Positions 55,401 to 62,935 of a stretch of 64,000 nt of DNA are shown here, piece after piece. Positions within the stretch are counted from its first letter, which is position 1. Each line of letters opens with the position of its first letter. The translations under genes and the position numbers were made by a program. The stretch is from Atriophallophorus winterbourni (Eukaryota; Platyhelminthes; Trematoda; Plagiorchiida; Microphallidae). A model generated the notes under the pieces. That model saw only the letters and a list, made by a program, of their open reading frames with translations, was not told the origin of the DNA and did no database searches. Location of the stretch: assembly GCA_013407085.1 (NCBI GenBank), contig JACCGJ010014899.1, forward strand, positions 62,001 through 126,000, given 5' to 3'.

Positions 55401-58400
55401 ACTTTCAATGTCACGCATCCTAACAAGCTTTATGTGAGCCTTGAAACGGTGGGAAGGCTTGAAAGTGCTCACATCCTCTGTATGGTATGATAATATGAAA
55501 GCACAAGTCTGATCCACGCAAAGTGCCGCACAGTCAGAGACAGCACATGGGCTAAAATACTGTCAAGTTACCCAGGCCTAGACAGATATGAGAATGAAAA
55601 TAGAAATGGTAGTGAGACTCCAGCGTGTTTCAGCATGCAGCTTACTATCGGTGGCCAATCAATTCAGCACGGTGTTGGCCGCACAGCACATCCGTGCGTG
55701 TACAATTGCACATCCCATGTGCTTACACTTCAGTTATATACCTATGGTATGGTGGTATGAAAGCACAAGCCTTATCCAGACAAAGTGCCGCACAGTCAGA
55801 GATTGCATGTGGACTAAGATACTGTCAGGTTGCCCAGGCATAGGCGGGTTGCGAATATTCACAAACACATGGATGCGTCGAACTGATGCTGTGCGACCCC
55901 ATGGAAAGCAAAACTAAGGGTTGTGTGTCAAGGGTAGAGTCGTCGTGAGAAATTGTGATTTCACAAATAGCTACGACATCTGCCATCGACTGGCAATAGA
56001 GCCTATGGAATAAGCACAATGAGTATAGTGGCCAATAATTTAATTATGTGGCAAACCCATTTTAAAAACTTAGGTGATCGATAGACAATTTCAATGGCAT
56101 TTATATTTCATCTTAAAAACCCAGTTGATCCTCTTCAAGGGTCGAATTATTTAAATTTTAATGACACAAAAAACGATGATCCGATTGGTTTCAAGTAACA
56201 TGAAGCCATCGGGTGTGCAACTGTGCAGTACATATGTGTTGTGCCGTTAACACATGCCACCGGTAATAAGCTGCATACGGAAACACGCTGGAGTCCCACT
56301 ATCATTTCTATTTTTATTCTCATATCTGCGTTTAGCCTGGACAACCTGACAGGGCAGTCTATGACTCTGCAACACTTTGCCTGGATCGGGCATATGATTT
56401 CATACATTAATACGTATCAGATACTAGTCGCTATGACCTAGAAGGACGTTGCTTATTACCGCCATGCGGTATGGACATTTTGTCCACTGGACAGGGTGCT
56501 AAGCTGATGCAGCAAATCCCCCGAGAAATATAAACCAATTGTGAATTTGAAACCCTCGACTGAGATTCGCACAAATACCACCGTAGTCCCGTACAACTTT
56601 TTCTTCCTCATCAAACCGCTAGTGCCAATATCGTAGAGGTTTGAAGTACCAATCATGAGCTGAACCATGTGCACAACACCACCACCCGCCGGCAAAACAC
56701 AAAGGCAGGAAGCACCGAAGCGATCGATGACGACGGAAGAATGGCACCAATTCGGTCCAGGCGACACCATATTTGGAAACATCACCGAGCGGACAACGCC
56801 AGCTGCTATTTGACGACATGCAACTCGCCACGGTCCTCGTTAAAACGAGCCCAATCTGGTGAGGGCAAGAAGTGAACCGGTTGCCACGAGATCGAGTGAC
56901 AAACGAGTGTCAACCGGCAGAAGCACGTTGAGGTCATTGTTGTGATTACTTGATTTGTCTATACAACTGTGGCGTGTTTTATTCATCGTGGCCATGTGCG
57001 TAATTTTATCGCTTTAACCGAGTGCAGGCCGCTTTCGTTGTGCGGATTTGGTGGGTGGACGGGATTAGCGTTCCAAAGGGACGAAAACTCAAGGGGATGA
57101 ATTGATCAACGTTGCATCGGGTATCTACAAGGACCGTGTTAGCAATGCAAATAAACGTTATAACAAGAAACACTGTTTGGCTTCAATTGATCTGACGCAG
57201 TCATCCCACTGCCTCACTATATGATCGTTGTTCATTTTTAGTTCTATTATCATGAAGCGGTAAAGATGGTATTTCACCCACTAGATTATGCCAGTCTGTC
57301 GCAGTTATTCTCCCCACTCTTTTTGGTAAACATTTACACCTGCTTGTGGCGGTGAATTAGGGTTGAGCACAGTTCCTCAAAACCGCGAAACACTCTGCGT
57401 CGTGGTGTGATGAAAAATTCAGCTTCACCGCAGTCAAGGTTCACGTGGATCGCCGATGTGACCTCACACCGAGTTACATAAACCAATTGCCTTAAATTAT
57501 GGAACATGAATGGTAGAAGTATGAATAATCCTTGTATGTATGTATGAAAGCACAATAGAAAACATTTCACTTACTTCCACCTCGAGATGAGGTGTCCATC
57601 TTGGACGCATCAGTCGAAGCGAGTCCCTGAATAGCACGGCCATCCGGGAAACGAGATCCGGCATGGCGATCCGGTCTCGACGACGCATATGGATGGCCAT
57701 CTGCGCTGATAGAGTGCAGCGGGTCCAAGTGAATCGAATCGTACAGGCTCAAATAGACCGGGTGGTAGGGCGATTTGAGTTGACTTGTATCGTAACCGGC
57801 GGCGGATAAAGCATCGGATATACGATCGATAGACAATAGACACTCGTCTAGAGGTGTTGTTTCAGATGGATAACTGTATAATGAACCGAAGAAAAAGAAA
57901 ATAGGCAGGGGTTTCATTGGGCAATTTTGTAAACATATGGTTGAAAAATGACAAGTATCCTGTCTCGAAGTTTAGCCTGCAGAACCTTTGGTCATTGATG
58001 AGTGCCGAAGGAACACGTTTTGATAGTTTCAGCGATGCAATATCGTGGGAGAAAGAAACAAGAATCACAACTAACGGAGTTTAACAAAGTCATACTGTAG
58101 GGGCATGAAGTGCTCTAACGAAATGCTTTACAAAGCTCTCGAAATGGCATATGAAGCACCCCCTTTGACATAACGTAATAGCAGAATGCGCCAAAAGAGC
58201 GACGCCAGGAAAACTGAGAGAATTTGGTTTTCGGAAGAACGGGATGAGAACGGCTAGATTCGCATCTTCGGAAAAGGGAACAGAAATCACAAGCTTTATC
58301 CAGGTAAAGTGCCGCATAGTCATAGACTGTACATGGACAGTCAAGTTGCCCAGGCCCGGACAGATTCAATGAAATAATCTTAAGAAGGAAGAGATGGAAA

Positions 58401-59060
58401 GGGTCAGCAGCTATTGAACGACATGCAATTCGTCCCTGTCTGTCAAAAGAGCCCAACGCGGCGAGGGCTCGATCGTAATCATTTGGCACGAAATGGAGAC
58501 CGACCAATCAGATCGAAATGACAACTGGAATAGAACGTTTGAGCACATTGTTGCGGTGACAAGATTCGTCTATAAAAGACAGACGTGCTTTGATATTGGT
58601 CATGCGTTTTGACCGATCGGTGTTACGTTGTGTCGCAATATTCGTAGGCGATGAGAGATTAACTGTGTAAAGTTTGACTTCGGGTGTTAATCGTGATGCG
58701 ATTGGCAAGTGGATAAGAAACCAGGGGTGGCGATGGATCGAGTGTACTCGAGGTGAGGGTCAGCAAAGTAATAGGACCAGATCGGGATTTGAGCTCGACT
58801 GACGTGGGGTAAATATCACTAAACCCCTATAATAGGTGAAACGGTAAGAGGATAAGGATCCGAGTGATCAAATACATGTAGCAGGCAGAGCGGATTGTGG
58901 ATTGGTTAAGATCTTCAATTCGAAGCTAATAACTAGAGTCAAAAAGTACGAAAGAAACGATAGTGAAAAATGGCATGACTTACTTATCCGTGGTGTTGTT
59001 CCGGTTAAATGCAACGGAAGGTAGCAGATACGGTGCGGAAGATTGTCTAGCCTGAACAAC
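43185..59060 (-). CDS. multi-exon gene of unknown family (C-terminal 288 residues)
   Basis: Six exons with GT...AG borders join in consistent phase on the minus strand: 59060-58984, 57873-57575, 52357-52266, 47583-47538, 43622-43513, 43427-43185. They total 867 nt, 288 residues and a TGA. The protein starts VVQARQSSAPYLLPSVAFNR, has a His/Pro/Ser/Asp-rich middle (YHPVYLSLYDSIHLDPLHSI, HPYASSRPDRHAGSRF), a Ser/Asp stretch, a helical segment AVDELLSFRNMQRIL, then MEEDRLLNAYNNTDFSDIFT and a helical C-terminus (MAEILDDINSQLHPAVVQES, KIRDSLSDLDLVGQAKAQVE, KKKYQQAVAAWERDYSSLFM). No signal peptide, membrane span or catalytic motif is visible. The N-terminus lies upstream and is not resolved. I do not recognise the family; a cytoplasmic scaffold-type protein is only a guess. 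Confidence 0.72.
43513..43622 (-). CDS. unknown minus-strand gene, penultimate exon
   Basis: Acceptor TTTTCTCTGAACAG and donor AAAG|GTACGT. Encodes EPNDARSKATTMEEDRLLNA through FTHQRGK. Confidence 0.72.
43715..44014 (-). other. open frame in last intron, unassigned
   Basis: A 99-codon open frame with ETVCEVYLQVLKQCHDYPSW and FRHRAMHIEMADRAELRLLS looks protein-like, but I find no matching pair of splice sites in phase with the gene. It may be a decayed exon or chance. Confidence 0.25.
44040..44190 (+). repeat. foldback family fragment
   Basis: GGTTCTTACGAAGAGCAACG, TTATAAATGACCAATGTAG and GTTGGAGACAGTAAGA correspond to blocks of the 49.7-50.6 kb repeat. Confidence 0.55.
44373..44605 (-). repeat. 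SINE-like family 1 copy, nearly full length
   Basis: CCTGATCCAGGCAAAGTGCC, ACTCCAGCGTGTTTCAGCAT, GGCCAATCAATTTAGCTCGA, CAGAAATGCTGCACGATT. Confidence 0.88.
44606..44981. other. intronic, nothing recognised
   Basis: A short (CA)n run at 44877-44892; otherwise unassigned. Confidence 0.4.
44985..45269 (-). CDS. possible exon, unassigned
   Basis: A good acceptor (TTGTAAGCTTGTTCTTCAG) opens a frame of about 95 codons: HSQEHTSEPGVVSKLSRYSD, VPEHASHNILSKEVRTWHKP, QGKLGLNRVVVQRIGDCYYL, ending in TAA at about 44982. Its entry phase does not fit the neighbouring exons of the minus-strand gene. It could be an alternative terminal exon, a separate gene or chance. Confidence 0.25.
45270..47537. other. 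intronic, nothing recognised
   Basis: AT-rich sequence with a short (CA)n run at about 45912-45925. No coding pattern supported by motifs or splice sites. Confidence 0.4.
47538..47583 (-). CDS. unknown minus-strand gene, 46-nt micro-exon
   Basis: Acceptor TTCGACTTTTTCAG and donor TTGA|GTAAGT. Encodes AVDELLSFRNMQRIL plus one base, entering phase 0 and leaving phase 1, which fits both neighbours. Confidence 0.68.
47584..48263. other. intronic, nothing recognised
   Basis: No repeat or gene seen. Confidence 0.4.
48264..48372 (-). repeat. SINE-like family 1, 3' half with (CATT)n tail
   Basis: Starts with GAATGAATGAATG, the complement of the CATT tail, then AAGCACAAGCCTGATCCAGG and AGTGCCGCACAGTCAGAGAC. 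Confidence 0.82.
48481..48612 (-). repeat. SINE-like family 1 copy, diverged
   Basis: GACAGTCATAGGCTGCAT, GCTAAGATACTGTCAAGTTG and GTCTAGGCCTAGAATG. Confidence 0.65.
48639..49533 (-). mobile_element. LINE fragment: RT end, C-terminal domain and zinc-finger tail
   Basis: The minus strand reads ALIPDLLCADDAAFIVNSQE (catalytic ADD), CKDFGLTISMSKTKVLGQ, HHFTYLGSTIADNLSLYTEV. It then jumps to RPLGRPHLRYKDVCKRDMKA and ends with YHCDHCGRDCHSRVGLFNRS, a C-x2-C...H tail common at the 3' end of such LINEs. The block between VILSRLNSRV and the RPLGRP region is missing, so there is an internal deletion. Confidence 0.78.
49718..50660. repeat. foldback repeat cluster with large inverted arms
   Basis: Units of about 250 bp recur in both orientations. 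The arms at about 49830-49998 and 50067-50235 are near-perfect reverse complements around a ~70-bp centre: GTGTTGCTCACATCCCCATC on the left and GATGGGGATGTGAGCAACAC on the right. A further copy in the first orientation lies at about 50340-50640. Each unit contains a small palindrome, GAATCACAAAGTGATTC or close variants (about 49906, 50153, 50436). Other copies are at 44.1 and 59.2 kb. No coding capacity. Confidence 0.85.
51020..51570 (-). mobile_element. internally deleted CR1-like LINE
   Basis: One 168-codon minus-strand frame begins as the endonuclease N-terminus (SNIKCLYTNTQCLINKLPEL). It then passes directly into the RT C-terminus (AKILVTGLYNGPNEERIATL, DLFDFSYRRLRGDLILLFNI, CFIWNSMPTYHL). 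All the rest of endonuclease and RT is missing. Confidence 0.75.
51571..52265. other. intronic, nothing recognised
   Basis: Unassigned sequence of the minus-strand gene. Confidence 0.35.
52266..52357 (-). CDS. unknown minus-strand gene, third resolved exon
   Basis: Acceptor TCGTTTAATTTTCAG and donor CCAAG|GTGAGT. Encodes RDSLIGVGLDHSDSNYSLTD, SLYSVADSAK. Phases fit the exons on both sides. Confidence 0.72.
52548..52775 (-). repeat. SINE-like family 1 copy, nearly full length
   Basis: TGATCCAGGCAAAGTGTCGC, TTGCCCAGGCCTAGACAGAT, GAGACTCCAGCGTGTTTCAG, CAATTTAGCACGATGTTAGC. Confidence 0.88.
52776..54282. other. intronic, nothing recognised
   Basis: Several short open frames on both strands near 53.2-53.9 kb, none with motifs or supporting splice context. 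Confidence 0.35.
54283..54474 (-). repeat. SINE-like family 1 copy
   Basis: CCGCACAGTCAGAGACTGCA, GTTCAGGCCTAGACAGATAT, CAATCAATTTAGCACGGTGT. It lacks about 15 bp near the 3' end. Confidence 0.85.
54475..55177. other. intronic, nothing recognised
   Basis: Unassigned. Confidence 0.35.
55178..55430 (-). mobile_element. LINE family 2, 3' UTR fragment
   Basis: CAGCATTACACCGGCATCAA, TTAACTGTCATACAATCATG, AAGTGCCTACACC and TTCAAGCAAGTGTTGTGAAC are the reverse complement of the 41.6-41.9 kb 3' UTR. Confidence 0.7.
55491..55720 (-). repeat. SINE-like family 1 copy
   Basis: CAAGTCTGATCCACGCAAAG, ACCCAGGCCTAGACAGATAT, CAATTCAGCACGGTGTTGGC. Confidence 0.85.
55754..55850 (-). repeat. SINE-like family 1 copy, 3' half
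   Basis: AAGCACAAGCCTTATCCAGA, CCGCACAGTCAGAGATTGCA, TACTGTCAGGTTGCCCAGGC. Confidence 0.8.
56214..56405 (+). repeat. SINE-like family 1 copy
   Basis: AAGCTGCATACGGAAACACG, CTGGAGTCCCACTATCATTT, CTTTGCCTGGATCGGGC. A block before the AGTCT-type motif is deleted. Confidence 0.75.
56805..56965. repeat. direct repeat unit (partner at 58415-58575)
   Basis: GACGACATGCAACTCG, AAAACGAGCCCAATCTGGTG, GTTGAGGTCATTGTTGTGAT align with GAACGACATGCAATTCG, AAAGAGCCCAACGCGGCG and TTGAGCACATTGTTGCGGTG near 58.4-58.6 kb. Confidence 0.6.
56966..57574. other. intronic, nothing recognised
   Basis: Unassigned; GTATGAAAGCACAA near 57542 resembles the end of family 1 but nothing follows. Confidence 0.35.
57575..57873 (-). 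CDS. unknown minus-strand gene, second resolved exon
   Basis: Acceptor GGTTCATTATACAG and donor GGAA|GTAAGT. 99 codons: YPSETTPLDECLLSIDRISD, AAGYDTSQLKSPYHPVYLSL, GRAIQGLASTDASKMDTSSR. Confidence 0.74.
58283..58370 (-). repeat. SINE-like family 1 copy, short
   Basis: CAGGTAAAGTGCCGCATAGT, TCATAGACTGTACATGG, AAGTTGCCCAGGCCCGGACA. Confidence 0.65.
58415..58575. repeat. direct repeat unit (partner at 56805-56965)
   Basis: See partner. The two lie 1.6 kb apart in the same orientation, in one intron and across exon 57575-57873. Confidence 0.6.
58984..59060 (-). CDS. unknown minus-strand gene, first resolved exon
   Basis: Acceptor CTGTTTATACTGCAG and donor GATAA|GTAAGT. Encodes VVQARQSSAPYLLPSVAFNR, NNTTD, leaving phase 2, which fits the next exon. 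Confidence 0.65.
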
Positions 59061-59199
59061 CTGCAGTATAAACAGGTATTCACAGTCATGAAAGCTAAAC
59101 GATACTGATATCATCGTGCGCACACAAACCACGATAGTGAGTGGCATTGTTCTCAAAGCCATATGTAGGAAAGCGGAAAGCTTTCGTCATAACATTTAC

Positions 59200-59410
59200 G
59201 TGTTTGAGTGCATGACCAAGAATCACTTTGTGATTCTGTATTTGAACATCGTGGTTCTTTTTAAGAACCCTATTTATCAGTGGCATTTAAGTATAGCATT
59301 GTCTACCAATTTGCCACGGTTTCAAGGCTCACTGAACCCAATCTTATTGTCTGCACCTGATGATGACAAACAGCCAGAAACCGGTTGCCGTGTGTAAGTT
59401 ATGGGGATGT
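59200..59410. repeat. foldback family copy
   Basis: GACCAAGAATCACTTTGTGA, CCTATTTATCAGTGGCATTT, GACAAACAGCCAGAAACCGG, TTATGGGGATGTG correspond to the right arm of the 50-kb repeat. Confidence 0.75.
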
Positions 59411-59645
59411 GCAATCGTACAGTACTTCTGTGCTGTGCGGCTAACGCCGTGCTAAATTAATTGGCCAACTGTAGTGAGCTGCATGCTGAAACACGCTGGA
59501 GTCTCACTACCATTTCCTTTTTACTTCCTCGTATCTGTCTAGGCCTGGGCAACCTGACAGTATCTTCGCCCACGTGCAGTCTCTGACTGTACGGCACTTT
59601 GCCTGGATCAGGCTTGTGCGTTCATTTATTCATTCATTCATTCAT
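59405..59645 (+). repeat. SINE-like family 1, full-length copy with (ATTC)n tail
   Basis: Most complete copy: GTGCAATCGTACAGTACTTC, CGCCGTGCTAAATTAATTGG, GAAACACGCTGGAGTCTCAC, GTCTCTGACTGTACGGCACT, GGATCAGGCTTGTGCGTTCA and about four ATTC units. Confidence 0.9.
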
Positions 59646-59764
59646 TTAAACATGCAATTGATTTTTCTATTGTGTAGGTATTCGATGGTCATTTAAGTTG
59701 CTAACGTCGATTATAGCACAGTCATGAAGGGTTGGTTGTTCGTCACCACTGAGTGATGTTATTA

Positions 59765-59865
59765 TCATCATCATGAAGCTCAGGTGTCAAGCAACATGAG
59801 GCAGGAAAAGAAGATAAGCAAACGCGTAAAACGAAAGCGGGCAAGCGGAATATCCAAATGAGGTA
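59765..59865. repeat. repeat family 3 fragment
   Basis: ATCATCATCATGAAGCTCAG and GCGGGCAAGCGGAATA match 19540-19650. Confidence 0.55.
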
Positions 59866-61985
59866 GATCTTTTGGGTGATGTACATCGCGAGTTCATGAT
59901 TATCTCATATTCCGTTGTATCACGAAGCCGTACAGTCTGATTCAGGGGTAATTCTCTCCCCCACAACCTTCACAGTACTCCGTGGATCAGCTGTGTTTCC
60001 ACGCTTTTGGCGTAATCTCCATTTGGCAGCACCAGCAGTTTGAAAATGACGCTGGACAACGTGGACACGTAAAACGACTGTCCGCAATCGAGCCTTCAGA
60101 AGTATCGCAGATAATGAAACAAGGCAAACTACGTAAAATGGAATGGACAGGACAGTTATTCCAGACCCCAAGACTGTTTTTATTTACCTAGACAGCTTCT
60201 AATGACGCAGCTGTACGCATGGGAATTGGTTTAAACACTAATCTGACTGTATTTTTGGCTACTAACTTCCCGAGACGCAGGTTCGGCAGCCGTTCTTGTG
60301 CAGACAGCTTCTTGGAGATTTTACATGATACTGTATGTCGATAAGCGGAAGTGCGAACGAGAAATTAATATGATTTGAAAACGAAAGCTGTTTGAAAAGC
60401 TTAATTATATGGGCTTTTATCTAAGTGTAACCGTCCCCAAGCACTGTTCTTCCAGTGAGTCCGAGTCCTCGTTATTCGAGGTGTCATTTTCATAACTATA
60501 TGACACTTAAGCATTGGTGATCGATGCTTTTAATGACTGAGGATGGTGTGTTGCCGCAGAATAAGAGTAGTAGTGAGAGTTTGGCCGTTCTGAAGCCGCA
60601 AATCAATGAATAATACGTGCGAAACGGTCACTTCACCCGTGCATAGCATCACCCGAGTTGAGGCTGTTTAAATTTTCCGGTTAAATGCCACCAAAATGTA
60701 TATCGAACCATTACGTTCATGTTCAATCAGAATGTCTTTAAATGCGGCACTGTTGGAGTGATACACGAAAGCGAGCATGTTGGTGAATGCCAACGATCAA
60801 GATTCCGATTAAAAAAATATACCCCACTACGCGAAAAACAGATCAAGTTCCACTCATGTTGGCGCACATGTTGTGAACGGCAAACGCATTTTACACGTGT
60901 GCAAGTTTTGAAAACTTGATAGGGGATCAAAACATCAGCTGAATTGACCAAAGTTCAATCGATTGTTTGGCAAGAAGCCAACTCCATCAACCAAACCGGA
61001 AACGCAACTCACTGCGTTTGAAACGAATCGAGCCAAATATAAATCATCGTCAACATGGCCAGCACAATCGAAAGGCCCTATACAACGTGATTTGGTTCGG
61101 AGTTGAGTTCAGGTAAAAATTAGAACCATGAACAGCAAAAGGTTCAGGTCACTGGAAGATGAGACTTCACCAACTGGAAATGGCGCGAGGCTGTCGCAGT
61201 CGGTGTACCAACCTTTGTCAGTCCCGATTCAAAACCTGGATGTGCTGTGGAAATCGGCTAGGCACCATTTTCCAAACAACTACAATCGCGATTCAATTCG
61301 AACCTGGACTTGTCGATGAAAGCCGTCGGTCTTGGGCGCTGCGTCGCCGCGGCAAACGGGTCACTATTACACCAGTATTTGCAGTTGTTTAGAAAAACTG
61401 ACAGTGGCACAAACAATAGTGGGTAAATTAGAAAGTTACCGAAAGAAAAAACAGAAAACGAATATAAAATAATTGGTTCACTAGTCGGAGTGCTGAACGC
61501 TATATTGTGATGATTTCTAATCCGTCTGTTTTATTACCAACACGCCTTCCAGTCTTAGTAAATTAAACTGCATCTGCGTTCCAAGAAAGCTTAATGCTAC
61601 GCCGCAGTACACCCAACAACATCCAACACGCGTTCAGCTCACGGTTTCTGATGAAAGACTGATATGTCCTTCGTTTGTAGATGTTAACAAATGGGATTCT
61701 TGTGTTCCTCTATTCTGGTATGATGTTTGAAGTCACTCTGTCCTATAAAAAGAACGGAACCATTTTATACTTGATTCTGGAATCACAATTAGTAGATTTA
61801 TCTAAAGCGAATGTAGTGAATGAGAAGTCAAAACGTTCCGAATAGAATGGTTGTTACATACAAGACAAATAAGGAGACACACACTTATCTTATATAGTCA
61901 AAACAAACCATTACAACGCTGATCCTCAACATGTCTGTCCCTGTTGTCACTTCGATCTGATTTGTCAGTCGATTTTGTGCCAACA
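59866..61985. other. unassigned stretch of 2.1 kb
   Basis: No supported gene. One or more exons of the minus-strand gene must lie here if the 62.1-kb exon belongs to it, because phases do not match directly, but I could not find one. Confidence 0.4.
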
Positions 61986-61993
61986 GGGACATT

Positions 61994-62166
61994 AGAAGCC
62001 CTCACCACGCAGGGCTCGCTTGACTGACATTGACGATTGCGGCTGACGTTCTTTCATCTTCTCATACTTCCCAAGATGGTGTTGCTCGAACCGTTCGAGT
62101 GCAATCAATCCCAAACCCGAGATATTACTAGTTCGCAATTGTCGTCGACGATCTGTTCGGCGCTTC
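61994..62166 (-). CDS. possible upstream exon of the minus-strand gene
   Basis: Basic open frame NSKKRRTDRRRQLRTSNISG, LGLIALERFEQHHLGKYEKM, KERQPQSSMSVKRALR with a donor CGTG|GTGAGG (phase 1). The acceptor is weak (ACAACTAAATAG) and may lie elsewhere. The frame is open to about 62210. Confidence 0.4.
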
Positions 62167-62239
62167 TTGCTATTTAGTTGTGTCGGGGCCACAGTAACAT
62201 ACCCAAGACCGAATTAACAGCCGGCTCGACGCCTCGTAA

Positions 62240-62548
62240 ATGTTTACTGTTCTGAATGAAACTCTCAATCTGACGAACCTGATGCTAGAAGCGAAACTCA
62301 ACCCCAAAGCCGAGTGCCCGATTGCTTTCAAATTTTTCATCCTGATAATTATGATTCAATCGGTCTGTCTTGATTCAGCCTTGCAGCTAAACTGTAGCAA
62401 CGACAATAACAACTCAGACTGCCGCACAGTTACAGCGATCGTGTGCGGGTCATGTTGCCTAAGCAACGAGATCGCATTAATTTTGTTATGCTCGATTTTG
62501 TGTCACATAAACGTTCGAGCACAAGTCACAAATTGTCAAGCATTGTGA
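62240..62548 (+). other. 102-codon open frame, unassigned
   Basis: An ATG-initiated frame with hydrophobic stretches (CPIAFKFFILIIMIQSVCLD, EIALILLCSILCHINVRA) and several Cys. No family recognised and no supporting context, so it may be chance. Confidence 0.2.
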
Positions 62549-62732
62549 GGGTACAATTCAAACGATTGTATTCATGTTTCCCACATGGATGCTCAAATGC
62601 ACGTTAGTTTAATACGGTGCCATGTTTCAACTCATCATGGGTCGCACAGAATAAAATGCAGTAGTTTCACGGTCAGTGTTGCTGCCTCGATTTTGCCAAG
62701 ACCTCGGGAAACTGAGAAAGTCTCAGTATGGT

Positions 62733-62935
62733 ATAGTATGAAAGCACAAGCCTGATCCACGCAAAGTGCCGCACACTCAGAGACTGCACGTGGGCTAAGA
62801 TACTGTCAAGTTTCCCAGGCCTAGACAGATATGAGGAAGAAAAAAAACGGGAAATGGTAGTGAGACTCCAGCGTGTTTCAGCATAAAACTCACTACCTCT
62901 GACCAATCAATTTAGCACGGTGTTAGCCGCACATT
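62733..62935 (-). repeat. SINE-like family 1 copy
   Basis: AAGCACAAGCCTGATCCACG, TTTCCCAGGCCTAGACAGAT, GAGACTCCAGCGTGTTTCAG, CAATTTAGCACGGTGTTAGC. Confidence 0.86.

Noticed and set aside
43185..59060. Assigning the minus-strand gene to a known scaffold or cytoskeletal family
   Set aside because: No diagnostic motif was visible; a name would be a guess.
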